This document shows positions 34,479 to 43,465 of a stretch of 64,000 nucleotides of DNA, piece after piece. Under the pieces are notes generated by a model that was given only the letters and a program-made list of their open reading frames with translations, searched no databases and was not told where the DNA came from. The DNA is from Nonomuraea roseoviolacea subsp. carminata (lineage in GTDB: Bacteria > Actinomycetota > Actinomycetes > Streptosporangiales > Streptosporangiaceae). Made by a program: the position numbers and the translations under genes. The stretch covers positions 8,903,001 to 8,967,000 of the forward strand of contig NZ_JAMZEC010000001.1 in NCBI RefSeq assembly GCF_024172185.1, written 5' to 3'. How positions within the stretch are numbered: the stretch's first letter is position 1; each line of letters opens with the position of its first letter.

Positions 34479-35612
34479 TCAGGCGTGGGGGCCGGTGGTG
34501 ACGGGGCCGAGGGTGAGCTCCGGGCGGGCCTCCAGGATCTCGCCGAGGCGCGCGACCTGGTCGTCCAGCTCGCGTGACCGGGCCGCCGTGAGCGGGCGCA
34601 GCGACTCGACCGTGACGTGGACGCGGCGCCCGGAGCGCCGCTGGTGCCACACCCCGGCCACCTCGCCGTCCACCAGCAGCACGGCGTGGTTGCCCGCCTG
34701 TCCCCCGGTCAGCGCGCGTGCGGCCGCCGCGCCCGGGTACAGCAGCTCGCGCGGCCGGCCGGCCACCAGGTAGGCGTCGAAGTACGGCAGGAGCCGCACA
34801 CCCCGGGGCGGCTCGGCGGGCGTCTCCGTGTCGCCCGCCACGACCCAGGCCGGCCGCCCCGCGAACCGCACCTCCTCCAGCTCCGCGGCGGCGAACAGCC
34901 GGGCCGCCCACGGCTTCGGCGCCCCCAGCCACTGCGCGAACTCCTCGGGCGTGGCGGGACCGTAGGCGAGCAGGTACCGCCTGAGCAGTTCCCCCGCTCC
35001 CCCGGCCGGGCCGGTCAGGGTTCCCGGGGGCGGGGCGGTGTAGGTGACCTTGCGCCCGCGCACCGGGCCGTACACGAACGCGCCCCGGTGGGCGGCCACC
35101 GCCATCGCCTGCCGCCAGCGCGGCCACATCGTCTGGAACGCGGGCATCACCAGGTCGCCCGCCCACGGCCCCGTGGCGGCCACCACGGCCTCGCCCAGCT
35201 CGTCGATGGTCAGCTCGCGTCCCCGCACGGCCATGGCGATGGCCTCGACGACCTCCTCGGTCTGCTCGCCGGTCATCCGCACGTGCGCCGGGAACGACGG
35301 CCCCACCAGCGGGAGCTCCGTCAGGGCGCTCACCCACATCGGCAGGTCCGCGGCCGGGAGAACGTGGACGGTGCCGCGCGGGCCGTGGGTCTTGACCAGC
35401 TCGCGCGTCCCCCACAGCGCCTCGCGGACCGTCGCGCGGGTCGCGCCGTCCAGCCGCAGCGCGACCGACAGCTCGGCGGCCGAGATGACCTGGGCGTGCG
35501 CCCCGCACATGGCCGCCACCACGCCGGCGGGCGTGCCCGCCTTCATCGGCGTGGCCAGGCCCTGCCGCTCCAGCCTGCGCGCGCTGACCTCACGCCAGGA
35601 AAGTTCGATCAC
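34479..35612 (-). CDS. Winged-helix DNA-binding domain protein (PF06224, YcaQ/AlkX-like)
   Basis: 377 aa. The winged-helix DNA-binding-domain-containing family (DUF1006) is indicated by 'MIELSWREVSARRLERQGLA', 'ALWGTRELVKTHGPRGTVHVLPAADLPMW' cited by LVKTHGPRGTVHVL, and 'LLPYFDAYLVAGR' near the C-terminus. Related YcaQ and AlkX glycosylases act on interstrand cross-links or bulky lesions; most actinobacterial paralogues are uncharacterised. I see no adjacent DNA-repair gene. Confidence 0.85.
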   Translation of the reverse strand: MIELSWREVSARRLERQGLATPMKAGTPAGVVAAMCGAHAQVISAAELSVALRLDGATRATVREALWGTRELVKTHGPRGTVHVLPAADLPMWVSALTELPLVGPSFPAHVRMTGEQTEEVVEAIAMAVRGRELTIDELGEAVVAATGPWAGDLVMPAFQTMWPRWRQAMAVAAHRGAFVYGPVRGRKVTYTAPPPGTLTGPAGGAGELLRRYLLAYGPATPEEFAQWLGAPKPWAARLFAAAELEEVRFAGRPAWVVAGDTETPAEPPRGVRLLPYFDAYLVAGRPRELLYPGAAAARALTGGQAGNHAVLLVDGEVAGVWHQRRSGRRVHVTVESLRPLTAARSRELDDQVARLGEILEARPELTLGPVTTGPHA

Positions 35613-35687
35613 GACGTCCCTCCTCGGTGGTTCGCGACCACGCTAGAGGAGAACGCGGAAGACCTCCTTCCGCGATCAGCCGCCGGG

Positions 35688-36326
35688 TCAGGCGGCGGCG
35701 CCGAAGACGAGCCGCCGGCGGCGCCGGTGCCCCGGACGGGTGAGGGTCAGCATGAGCGCGAGCACCGGGCCGGCCAGCCGGCGCAGCTCGGCCAGCTCCT
35801 CCGCCCGCGCGTACTGGCCGAGCCTGGGCAGGTCGGAGCCGATGCCGCCGCCTTCGCGCACGGCGTCCTCGGCCTGCTTCCAGTCCGCCTCGGAGACGTG
35901 GGCGGCGATGACCGGGAACAGCAGCCGCTCCTCCTCCTCGATGTGCTCGTCGAGCAGGCCGGCGAGCGTGGCCAGGTTCCTGGCCAGGGGGATCGCGGCC
36001 GGCGGGTCGCCGGGGAAGGCGTCGGCGTCGCGGGCGACCTCGTCCAGCAGCGGGTCGAGCCGCGCGTGGTCGCCGATCAGGCCGCTCAGGTCCACCTCCG
36101 CACCCGCGGACCTGACGACGACCGGCCACAGGACGTCGTGCTCGGCCCGGTGGTGACGCCGGATCCCCGCGCACAGCCGGGTGACGAACACGCTGATCAG
36201 CTCGCGCCGGGCGGGTCCGGCGTCCTGCCGGCCGGTGACGATGTCGTGCATGAGCGCGGCCAGGCGACGCGTGTCACCGCGCATGGCGCGGTGGGCGATG
36301 CGGATGCCGAGCAGGCTGGGTGCCAT
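35688..36326 (-). CDS. Hemerythrin-like HHE cation-binding protein
   Basis: 212 aa. A four-helix hemerythrin (HHE) fold with His/Glu ligands: 'RIAHRAMRGD', 'GIRRHHRAEHDVLWP', 'GDHARLDPLLDEV' and 'LDEHIEEEERLLFP'. These bind a diiron centre and oxygen or respond to oxidative stress. The C-terminal tail (PGHRRRRRLVFG) is Arg-rich. The ATG at 36326 has a GAGG-type site. It is 76 bp from the winged-helix gene. Confidence 0.88.
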   Translation of the reverse strand: MAPSLLGIRIAHRAMRGDTRRLAALMHDIVTGRQDAGPARRELISVFVTRLCAGIRRHHRAEHDVLWPVVVRSAGAEVDLSGLIGDHARLDPLLDEVARDADAFPGDPPAAIPLARNLATLAGLLDEHIEEEERLLFPVIAAHVSEADWKQAEDAVREGGGIGSDLPRLGQYARAEELAELRRLAGPVLALMLTLTRPGHRRRRRLVFGAAA

Positions 36327-36418
36327 CTGATCTCCTCGATCGGTGATGGCGCCCAGCCTGCTCCCGGGTTCTTGGCCCGCTCTTGGCGGCGACTTGGCCG
36401 GCCGGAGCGGGCGACGGG

Positions 36419-37384
<966 letters not shown>

Positions 37385-37558
37385 GACAACTCCTCGCGAC
37401 AGGCAGGTCACCACCGTCCACGCTACCCAACCGTGCCCGGTGCGCGGGCCGCCGCCGGGGCCGCTCGGGCCCTGGTGCGGCGGGTGGCCGTCCTCCTGTG
37501 TACCTTCCCCCGTGAACGCGGTTCGCACCCGGCCCCCTCCGCCACCTCATACGGACGA

Positions 37559-37587
37559 TTGACGACTGACCTGGACGAGCATCACCT
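37559..37587 (+). promoter_or_regulatory. Weak candidate promoter of the cysteine-desulfurase-like gene
   Basis: TTGACG (37559-37564) is 17 bp from TCACCT (37582-37587), five bases before the ATG, so the transcript would be leaderless. The -10 is poor. The A/T-richer stretch 37548-37590 supports promoter activity here. Confidence 0.3.
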
Positions 37588-37591
37588 TTCC

Positions 37592-38785
37592 ATGCGCTTT
37601 CCGCACGAGAAGGTCCGTGCCTGCTATCCCGCCCTGTCCGACGGCCACGCCTACCTCGACGGCGCGGCCGGCACCCAGGTCCCGCGGGCCGTCATCGACG
37701 CGATCGCCGGCGCCTACCGCTCGGGCCTCGGCAACGTCGGCGGCGCCTTCCCCGCCAGCCACCGCTCCGACGCCGTCGTGGACGGGTGCCGGGCCGCCGT
37801 GGCCGACCTGGTCGGCGGCCGGCCGGAGGGCGTGATCCTCGGCCCCAACATGACGACGCTGACGTACCGGATCGCCATGACCCTCGCCAAGGACTGGGGA
37901 CCGGAGGACGAGGTGGTGCTCTCGCGGCTCGACCACGACGCCAACGTCCGCCCGTGGATCCAGACCGGCGCGACGGTCAGGTGGGCCGAGGTGGACCCGG
38001 TGACCGGCGAGCTGCCGGTGGAGCAGTACCGGGAGCTCGTCGGCGGGCGCACGCGGCTGGTGGCGGTGACCGCGGCGAGCAACGTGCTGGGCACGCGCCC
38101 GGACGTGGCGGCCATCTGCGAGGTGGCCCACGCGGCGGGGGCGCTGACGTACGTGGACGGGGTGCACGCGACCGCGCACGGACCCGCCGACATGCGGGCG
38201 CTGGGCGCCGACTTCTACGCGACCAGCGCCTACAAGTGGTCCGGCCCGCACATCGGCGCCGTGGTGGCCGACCCGGCGCTGCTGGAACGGCTGCGCCCGG
38301 ACAAGCTCGCCCCGTCGCCCGACACGGTGCCGGAGCGGTTCGAGCGGGGCACGGCGGCCTTCGCCGACCTGGCGGGGGTGACGGCCGCGGTCGACCATCT
38401 GGCCGCGATGGTGCCGGGAACGGGCTCGCGCCGCGAACGGCTGCTCGCCTCGATGGGCGCCGCGGAGGCGTACGAGCTGGAGCTGTTCGGGACGCTGCTG
38501 GCCGGGCTGGAGGCGATGCCGCACGTCACCCTGTACGGCAAGGCGGCCCGGCGGACGGCGACGGCGTACTTCACGGTGGCCGGCCGGACGCCGCGCCAGG
38601 TGGCCGAGCACCTGGCCGGGCGCGGGGTGAACGTGTGGAACGGCCACAACTACGCCTGGGAGCTGACGGGCGCGCTCGGCATCCGGGACGCGGGGAGCGC
38701 GGTGCGGGCCGGGCTGGTCCACTACAACGACCGCTCGGACGTGGACCGCCTCCTGGAGGGGGTCGCCGGCCTGCGCGCCGGCTGA
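37592..38785 (+). CDS. Cysteine desulfurase-like protein (class V aminotransferase fold)
   Basis: 397-aa PLP enzyme of the cysteine-desulfurase-like group (TIGR01976). The PLP lysine lies in 'ATSAYKWSGPHIGA', and 'YVDGVHATAHGPADM' carries the Asp/His that contact the cofactor. 'CYPALSDGHAYLDGAAGTQVPRAVIDA' at the N-terminus is typical. The classical catalytic Cys loop of IscS is not evident, so it is not a standard sulfur donor. The ATG at 37592 is reached by a likely leaderless transcript. The substrate is unknown. Confidence 0.9.
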   Translation: MRFPHEKVRACYPALSDGHAYLDGAAGTQVPRAVIDAIAGAYRSGLGNVGGAFPASHRSDAVVDGCRAAVADLVGGRPEGVILGPNMTTLTYRIAMTLAKDWGPEDEVVLSRLDHDANVRPWIQTGATVRWAEVDPVTGELPVEQYRELVGGRTRLVAVTAASNVLGTRPDVAAICEVAHAAGALTYVDGVHATAHGPADMRALGADFYATSAYKWSGPHIGAVVADPALLERLRPDKLAPSPDTVPERFERGTAAFADLAGVTAAVDHLAAMVPGTGSRRERLLASMGAAEAYELELFGTLLAGLEAMPHVTLYGKAARRTATAYFTVAGRTPRQVAEHLAGRGVNVWNGHNYAWELTGALGIRDAGSAVRAGLVHYNDRSDVDRLLEGVAGLRAG

Positions 38786-38806
38786 CGTCCGTGCGACGCG
38801 CGGCCG

Positions 38807-39640
38807 TCAGCCGGCGGGGGCGAACTCGTCGGCGTGCTCGCGGGCCCAGGTCTCGAAGTCGCGGGCGGGCCGGCCGGTCAGCCGCTCGACGGTGTCGGTG
38901 ATCTCCACCGGCTTGCCGACGCAGGAGCTCCAGTAGTCGAGCAGGGCGTCGGCGAAGCCGGCGTTCATGTACGCGGACATGTCCTGCTTCCACTGCTCGG
39001 GGCTGACCCGCCGGATGCCGACGGGCCGCCCGAGGACGCCGGCCAGGACGTCGAGCTGCTCGGCGAAGGTGACCGACCGCGGCCCGGTCAGCGTGTGGGC
39101 CGCGCCGTGCTCGCCGCCCGAGGTCAGCACGGCGAGCGCGACGGCGGCGACGTCGGCGGTGTGGATGGGGTCGTTGTGCGCGTCCGGGTACGGCAGGGCG
39201 ACCGGGTCGCCGGCCTTGATCGCCCAGGACCAGGCGAGCGCGTTGGAGGAGAACGAGCCGGGCCGCAGCAGCGTGGTCCGGACGGCGCCGGCGAGCAGGG
39301 CGCGCTCGGCGTTCAGGTGCGAGGCGGCCAGGGGGTTGGTCGCGGCGTCGGGGTGGAGCACCGAGGCGGAGGACAGCAGCACGATGTGCTCGACCCCGGC
39401 CTCGGCGGCCTCGCGGGCGAAGGCGCCGGCGTGGGCGGCGTTGGCGTACAGGAAGACGGAGGTGACGCCCTTGAGGGCGGGCGCGAACGTGGCGGGGTCG
39501 TTCAGGTCGCACACCACGCGGTCCGGCAGGCCGGGGGCGGGGGCGGCGGAGGCCTCGCGGACCTCGGCGCCGCGCTCGCGGAGCAGGGCGGTGAGGTGCT
39601 GGGCGACGGCGCCACGCGCGCCGGTGACGAGAATGGTCAT
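38807..39640 (-). CDS. NmrA-like NAD(P)H-binding oxidoreductase
   Basis: 277 aa. Rossmann motif 'ILVTGARGAVAQHLT' (GARGAVA), 'VFLYANAAHAGAFAREA', 'TTLLRPGSFSSN', of the NAD(P)-binding/NmrA group near quinone oxidoreductase 2. ATG at 39640 has AAGGAA upstream. It is divergent from a MarR gene with a palindrome in the 69-bp gap, so it is probably induced by the MarR ligand. 22 bp separate its 3' end from that of the PLP enzyme. Confidence 0.88.
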   Translation of the reverse strand: MTILVTGARGAVAQHLTALLRERGAEVREASAAPAPGLPDRVVCDLNDPATFAPALKGVTSVFLYANAAHAGAFAREAAEAGVEHIVLLSSASVLHPDAATNPLAASHLNAERALLAGAVRTTLLRPGSFSSNALAWSWAIKAGDPVALPYPDAHNDPIHTADVAAVALAVLTSGGEHGAAHTLTGPRSVTFAEQLDVLAGVLGRPVGIRRVSPEQWKQDMSAYMNAGFADALLDYWSSCVGKPVEITDTVERLTGRPARDFETWAREHADEFAPAG

Positions 39641-39665
39641 GGTTCCTTCTGTAGACTTGTTCGTG

Positions 39666-39680
39666 ACGCATATATTGCGT
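39666..39680. promoter_or_regulatory. MarR-type palindrome between divergent NmrA and MarR genes
   Basis: ACGCATATATTGCGT: arms ACGCA and TGCGT flank TATAT. The A/T core includes TATATT, a possible -10 on either strand. It lies 26 bp before the NmrA ATG and 30 bp before the MarR ATG, where binding could control both genes. Confidence 0.75.
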
Positions 39681-39709
39681 GACACACATGATTTGGGATG
39701 GGAGAGGTC

Positions 39710-40174
39710 ATGTCAAATCGGCACGCGCTGCTGGAGCGGATCATCGCGGAGAGCCAGCGGCACTACGCCGCGTACGTGCTGTTCAACCAGGCGATGGCCG
39801 ACCGGCTCGGGCTCCACCCCACCGACCTGCAGTGCGTGGCCCTGCTGAACCTGGAGGAGGGGCCGGTCAGCACCGGCCACATCGCGCGGCTCACCGGCCT
39901 GACGCCCGGCTCGGCCTCCCGCCTGGTGGACCGGCTGGAGAAGGCGGGCCTGGCCGTGCGCGAGGCCGACCCGGAGGACCGCAGGCGGTCGCTGGTGTCG
40001 CTGACGCCCGGCGTGAGCGAGCGGATCGGGCAGGCGTGGGACACGCCGGGCACGGCGTACGGGGAGGTGCTGCGCTCCTACACGGACGCCGAGCTGGAGC
40101 TCATCGCCGACTACCTGCGGCGGGCCACCCGGGTGGGGCTCGACCAGGCCGAGCGCCTCACCTCCGGAGAGTGA
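39710..40174 (+). CDS. MarR family transcriptional regulator
   Basis: 154 aa from the ATG at 39710, preceded by GGGAGAGG; an upstream ATG at 39698 is possible. Winged helix: 'VSTGHIARLTGLTPGSASRLVDRLEKAGLAVREADPEDRR' is the textbook MarR core, cited here by ARLTGLTPGSASRLVDRL. Probably represses the divergent NmrA-like gene through the palindrome at 39666. The tyrosine recombinase follows at once on the same strand. Confidence 0.92.
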   Translation: MSNRHALLERIIAESQRHYAAYVLFNQAMADRLGLHPTDLQCVALLNLEEGPVSTGHIARLTGLTPGSASRLVDRLEKAGLAVREADPEDRRRSLVSLTPGVSERIGQAWDTPGTAYGEVLRSYTDAELELIADYLRRATRVGLDQAERLTSGE

Positions 40175-40181
40175 GCGCCGT

Positions 40182-40187
40182 TAAGAT
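40182..40187 (+). promoter_or_regulatory. Candidate -10 for leaderless recombinase transcript
   Basis: TAAGAT lies seven bases before the GTG at 40195, the spacing of leaderless actinobacterial promoters. It supports that start over the GTG at 40171, which overlaps the MarR stop. Confidence 0.5.
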
Positions 40188-40194
40188 CGGCGGC

Positions 40195-41172
40195 GTGAGC
40201 CTGCCCGCCGTGCCCGACCTCGGGGCGCCGCCGCCGCCCGTCGAGCCGGCGCGCGACCCGTACCACGTCTACCTCGACTCGCTCACCAGCCCCGAGTCGC
40301 GCCGCTCGATGCGCGGCTGCCTCGACCGGCTCGCCCGGCTGCTGACCGGCGACGAGAGCGCCACGGGCGCGGGCCAGCCGTGGCACCTGCTGCGTTACGA
40401 GCACACGGTCCGCATCCGCACGATGCTGACCGACCAGGGCTGGTCGGCGGCGTACGTCAACAAGCACCTCGTCGCGCTGCGCCGGGTGCTGAAGGAGTCG
40501 TGGCGGCTCGGCCAGACCAGCGCGGAGGACTACGCCCGCGCCTCCGACCTCGCCCCGGTGCGCCAGAGCCGCCTGCCCACCGGCCAGCACGTGCCGCCGG
40601 AGGTGGTGGGCGCGGCCCTGGCCGCCTGCGACGACTCCCCCGCCGGCGTGCGCGACGCGGCGCTCATCGCCGTGCTGTACTCGACGGGCTGCCGCCGCGC
40701 CGAGGTCGGCGGGCTCACGCTGGCCGACTACGACCCCGGTGGCCGGTCGCTGCGGGTGCGCGGCAAGCGCGACAAGGAACGCCTGGTGTACCTGACGGCC
40801 GACGCCATCGGCCTGGTGGAGCGGTGGCTCGCGCTGCGGGGCGGCGCTCCGGGGGCGCTGTTCAGCCCGATCAGCAAGGCGGGCCGCGTCCGCACGCGTG
40901 ACGGCCGCCCGGCGCACCTCACGGGACAGGGCGTCGCCGACATCCTGACCCGGCGGTTCGGCCAGGCGGGGGCGTCGCGGCGCACGGCCCACGACTTCCG
41001 GCGCACGTTCATCGGCGAGCTGCTGGACGCGGGCGTGGACCTCGCGACGGCCCAGGCGCTCGTGGGGCACTCGTCGCCGGCCACGACCGCCCGCTACGAC
41101 CGCCGCCCCGAGCGCACCCGCCGCGAGGCCGTCGACCGCCTCCGCCTCCCGGCCCCGCGCCCGCTCTCCTGA
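40195..41172 (+). CDS. Tyrosine recombinase / site-specific integrase
   Basis: 325 aa. N-terminal SAM-like core-binding domain ('LRYEHTVRIRTMLTDQGWSAAYVNKHLVALRRVLKESW' core VNKHLVALRRVLKESW) and C-terminal catalytic domain with Arg in 'STGCRRAEVGGL', Lys in 'RGKRDKERLVYL', HDFRR, 'LVGHSSPATTARY' with the last His and the nucleophile Tyr. All catalytic residues are present, so it should be active. No attachment site, excisionase or other mobile gene is near it. It resembles XerC/D-like or plasmid-type integrases; its target is unknown. Confidence 0.9.
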   Translation: MSLPAVPDLGAPPPPVEPARDPYHVYLDSLTSPESRRSMRGCLDRLARLLTGDESATGAGQPWHLLRYEHTVRIRTMLTDQGWSAAYVNKHLVALRRVLKESWRLGQTSAEDYARASDLAPVRQSRLPTGQHVPPEVVGAALAACDDSPAGVRDAALIAVLYSTGCRRAEVGGLTLADYDPGGRSLRVRGKRDKERLVYLTADAIGLVERWLALRGGAPGALFSPISKAGRVRTRDGRPAHLTGQGVADILTRRFGQAGASRRTAHDFRRTFIGELLDAGVDLATAQALVGHSSPATTARYDRRPERTRREAVDRLRLPAPRPLS

Positions 41173-41195
41173 AGCTCGCCGTCCCGGTGCCGCCG

Positions 41196-42113
41196 CTACG
41201 GCAGGGCGGGCACGGCCGGCGCGGCGTCGGTCCAGCCGGCCTGGAGGATGGTGCGGGTGCCGGTCCCCTCCAGGAACGGCTTGCCGTCCATCGTGGCCCG
41301 CACGTCGTCGGCCAGCAGGACCATCGCACCGGCGTCGACGATCAGGGTGCTCCTGGCCACGAGCGCGTCCTTCGGCGTGGCACCGACAGGGTCGATCGAC
41401 AGAGCCGTGCCGGTCCGGCCGGCGCCGTCCTTCGCCGTTCCCTTGACCCGGACGCCGGGCATCGTCGGCAGCGCCCGGTAGGCCGCGGCGCGGACCTCCT
41501 TCGGCACGGGAAGCTCGTGGAGCAGGGATGTCAGCGCCTGGGTGACGAGGCTGTCCACGAACGTCTCCTTCGTGGACTGGACGCGCGCGGCCCGCGTGAG
41601 CCAGGACTTCAGGCCGTCCGGATCCGCGGGCAGGCGCTGGAGCTCGTCGTACGTCAGCCGCTGCCTCGCCAGCGCGAACGAGCCGTCACCCCGTTCGGGT
41701 CCGACGCTGCCCTTGTCCGGCCGGCCGGACAGCGACAGGGGCCGGCCGTCGGCCGTGCGGGTCCACTTGGTGGGCGAACCGTCGCGGCGCCAGGACTCCC
41801 GGTCCGCCGCGCTCTTGGGGTAGGCCCCCGGCCTGCGGGATCCGACCCAGGATCTGCCGTCAGGGGCGGACCACCGTTCGGTGACGAGCGGCTCCACCAC
41901 CCAGTACCGATGCGACCCGCCGCCGAGCTGCCGGGGGCTGGTCTCCTCCCACAGCTCCCGGGTGTGCCAGTACGCGCCTCCAGGGGGAGCCGACGCGGCG
42001 CCCGTGAGCCGCAGCTCCGGCGTCCTCGCCGGGCCGGGCAGGCCCAGCAGAACGGTGGCGCCCACCGCCGCCAGGGCGATCAGCGGACGGACCGGTACGG
42101 TTCCGCGCTTCAT
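41196..42113 (-). CDS. CU044_5270-like secreted or membrane-anchored protein
   Basis: 305 aa from the ATG at 42113. One N-terminal hydrophobic segment ('PLIALAAVGATVLLGLPGP'), then a soluble domain with 'SHRYWVVEPLVTERWSAPDGRSWV' and 'LPTDPDGLKSWL'-type residues (seen as LPADPDGLKSWL), 'LHELPVPKEVRAAAYRALPTMPGVRV'. This pattern matches CU044_5270-family proteins often found with SigE-type ECF genes in Streptosporangiaceae. Function unknown. It is divergent from the ECF gene and shares its promoter element. Confidence 0.78.
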   Translation of the reverse strand: MKRGTVPVRPLIALAAVGATVLLGLPGPARTPELRLTGAASAPPGGAYWHTRELWEETSPRQLGGGSHRYWVVEPLVTERWSAPDGRSWVGSRRPGAYPKSAADRESWRRDGSPTKWTRTADGRPLSLSGRPDKGSVGPERGDGSFALARQRLTYDELQRLPADPDGLKSWLTRAARVQSTKETFVDSLVTQALTSLLHELPVPKEVRAAAYRALPTMPGVRVKGTAKDGAGRTGTALSIDPVGATPKDALVARSTLIVDAGAMVLLADDVRATMDGKPFLEGTGTRTILQAGWTDAAPAVPALP

Positions 42114-42136
42114 GTGTGTCCTCCAGTCGTGCCGAA

Positions 42137-42156
42137 TCACGCCCCCCCATACGCTC
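42137..42156 (-). promoter_or_regulatory. ECF-type promoter element, copy facing the CU044_5270-like gene
   Basis: Read on the minus strand, GAGCGTATGGGGGGGCGTGA starts 43 bp upstream of the ATG. It is a 19 of 20 match to the element facing the sigma gene (42208-42227). Its identity and orientation at both starts suggest it is the binding site of a shared regulator, most likely this sigma factor. Confidence 0.65.
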
Positions 42157-42170
42157 GGGCGCCGCGCGAG

Positions 42171-42193
42171 GTTGCCCGCGGCGCACGGGCAAC
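42171..42193. promoter_or_regulatory. Inverted repeat in the divergent ECF gap
   Basis: GTTGCCCG (42171-42178) and CGGGCAAC (42186-42193) are perfect 8-bp arms around a seven-base loop. It sits midway between the two promoter elements. It may be a regulator site or simply a hairpin that blocks read-through between the divergent genes. Confidence 0.5.
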
Positions 42194-42207
42194 CCGCCGG
42201 GTGACCG

Positions 42208-42227
42208 GAGCGTATTGGGGGGCGTGA
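42208..42227 (+). promoter_or_regulatory. ECF-type promoter element, copy facing the sigma factor gene
   Basis: GAGCGTATTGGGGGGCGTGA lies 16 bp before the sigma GTG start. It differs from the element upstream of the divergent gene by one base. A promoter recognised by the ECF factor itself, giving autoregulation, is the simplest reading. Confidence 0.65.
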
Positions 42228-42243
42228 CATTGGACAGACAGCC

Positions 42244-42756
42244 GTGAACGGCACCGACCAAGACTTCAGCGCCTTCGTGGCGGCACGCGCCACGAGCCTG
42301 CTCCGGGTCGCCTATCTCGCCTGCGGGGACGAGGCGGAGGCGGAGGACCTGCTGCAGACGGCGCTGGAGCGCACCTACCGGAACTGGCACCGGGTGGAGC
42401 ACGACAGCCCCGAGCCCTACGTGCGCCGCGTCATCGTCAACGCCGCCATCAGCCGGGCCCGCCGCCGGGCGATCCTGCGCATCGTCCCGACGCGCACGCT
42501 GCCGGAGACGCCGGCCCGCTCGGACGACGTCGACCTGCGCGGTGTCCTCATGGACGCGCTGCGCGGCCTGCCTCCCCGGCAGCGCGCGGTGGTCGTGCTG
42601 CGGTACTGGGAGGACCTCAGCGAGGCCCAGACCGCGGAGGTGCTCGGTTGCACGGTCGGCACGGTGAAGAGCCAGGCGTCGAAGGCGATGGCCAAGCTGC
42701 GTACAGCGCTCGGCGAGACTTCCGTGGAAGGAGTGATCGGCAATGCCCGCGCTTGA
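42244..42756 (+). CDS. SigE-family ECF RNA polymerase sigma factor
   Basis: 170 aa. Region 2: 'ATSLLRVAYLACGDEAEAEDLLQTALERTYRNW' (core GDEAEAEDLLQTAL); region 4: 'LPPRQRAVVVLRYWEDLSEAQTAEVLGCTVGTVKSQASKAM' (core EAQTAEVLGCTVGTVKSQ), the SigE-family pattern of actinobacteria. The GTG at 42244 starts it. Its stop overlaps the anti-sigma-like gene by 14 bp, so the two are coupled. Confidence 0.93.
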   Translation: MNGTDQDFSAFVAARATSLLRVAYLACGDEAEAEDLLQTALERTYRNWHRVEHDSPEPYVRRVIVNAAISRARRRAILRIVPTRTLPETPARSDDVDLRGVLMDALRGLPPRQRAVVVLRYWEDLSEAQTAEVLGCTVGTVKSQASKAMAKLRTALGETSVEGVIGNARA

Positions 42757-43465
42757 GGACCGGCTCCACCAGGTCATGGCGGACGAGATCACGCGGCTGC
42801 ACGCCGCGCCCGACCTCGCCGAGCGGGTCATCCGTTCCGCGCGGCGGAAGAGGATGCGCGCCCGGATCGCGGCCCTGACCGGCATGCTGGCCGTCGCCGC
42901 GGCGACGCCCCTCTACCTGACGACGGCGCCGGCCGCCGGTCCGGCGCCCATCGTCGCCGAGACGCCGTCCCCGCCCGCCATCGACGACACCCCGGCGCCG
43001 CGGTCCACTCCCCCGGACTTCGGGGACCTGGGTGACGGGAAGGCGTTCGGGCGCGTCAAAGTGGGTTACCTGCCCCCGCGCCTCCAGTGGGCCCACTGGT
43101 CCCAGGACAACGGCGACGCCTACACGACCTCGTGGAACTACGACGGCGACAGGAAGAGCTTCTACTGCGTCCAGATCTTCGTGTACGAGGACCAGGCCGT
43201 CCAGGAGATCGACGACCACGTGCGGAGGCTTCGCGACGAGGAGGAGGGCAAGGAGGTGACGCTCGGCGACCGGACCGGCTACGCGCTCGTCGAGAACGTC
43301 GGCGAGGACGGCACGAAGGGCACCCCCACGCTCTACCTCACCATGAGCGAGCGGCGCCGGGCCCAGATCATGTTCAGCCCCGTCTACGCCGAGGACCTGG
43401 GCGGCGCCAAGGCCGTCGACCGCGAGCTGAGGAGGATCGCCGAAGGGCTCACCGCCGACGACTAG
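42743..43465 (+). CDS. Membrane-anchored anti-sigma-like protein
   Basis: 240 aa. A cytoplasmic N-terminal stretch (about 1-42, 'LEDRLHQVMADEITRLHAAPDLAERVIRSARRKRMRA'), one membrane helix (about 43-61, 'ALTGMLAVAAATPLYLTTA'), and an extracellular domain with a YCVQIFVYED strand. The position directly after an ECF gene, with overlapping frames, is that of anti-sigma factors. No canonical zinc anti-sigma motif (HxxxCxxC) is visible, so its mode of action is uncertain. Confidence 0.78.
   Translation: MPALEDRLHQVMADEITRLHAAPDLAERVIRSARRKRMRARIAALTGMLAVAAATPLYLTTAPAAGPAPIVAETPSPPAIDDTPAPRSTPPDFGDLGDGKAFGRVKVGYLPPRLQWAHWSQDNGDAYTTSWNYDGDRKSFYCVQIFVYEDQAVQEIDDHVRRLRDEEEGKEVTLGDRTGYALVENVGEDGTKGTPTLYLTMSERRRAQIMFSPVYAEDLGGAKAVDRELRRIAEGLTADD

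Noticed and set aside
40195..41172. Recombinase as mark of a prophage or integrative element
   Set aside because: No other phage or conjugation gene, repeated attachment site or compositional break is visible on either side.
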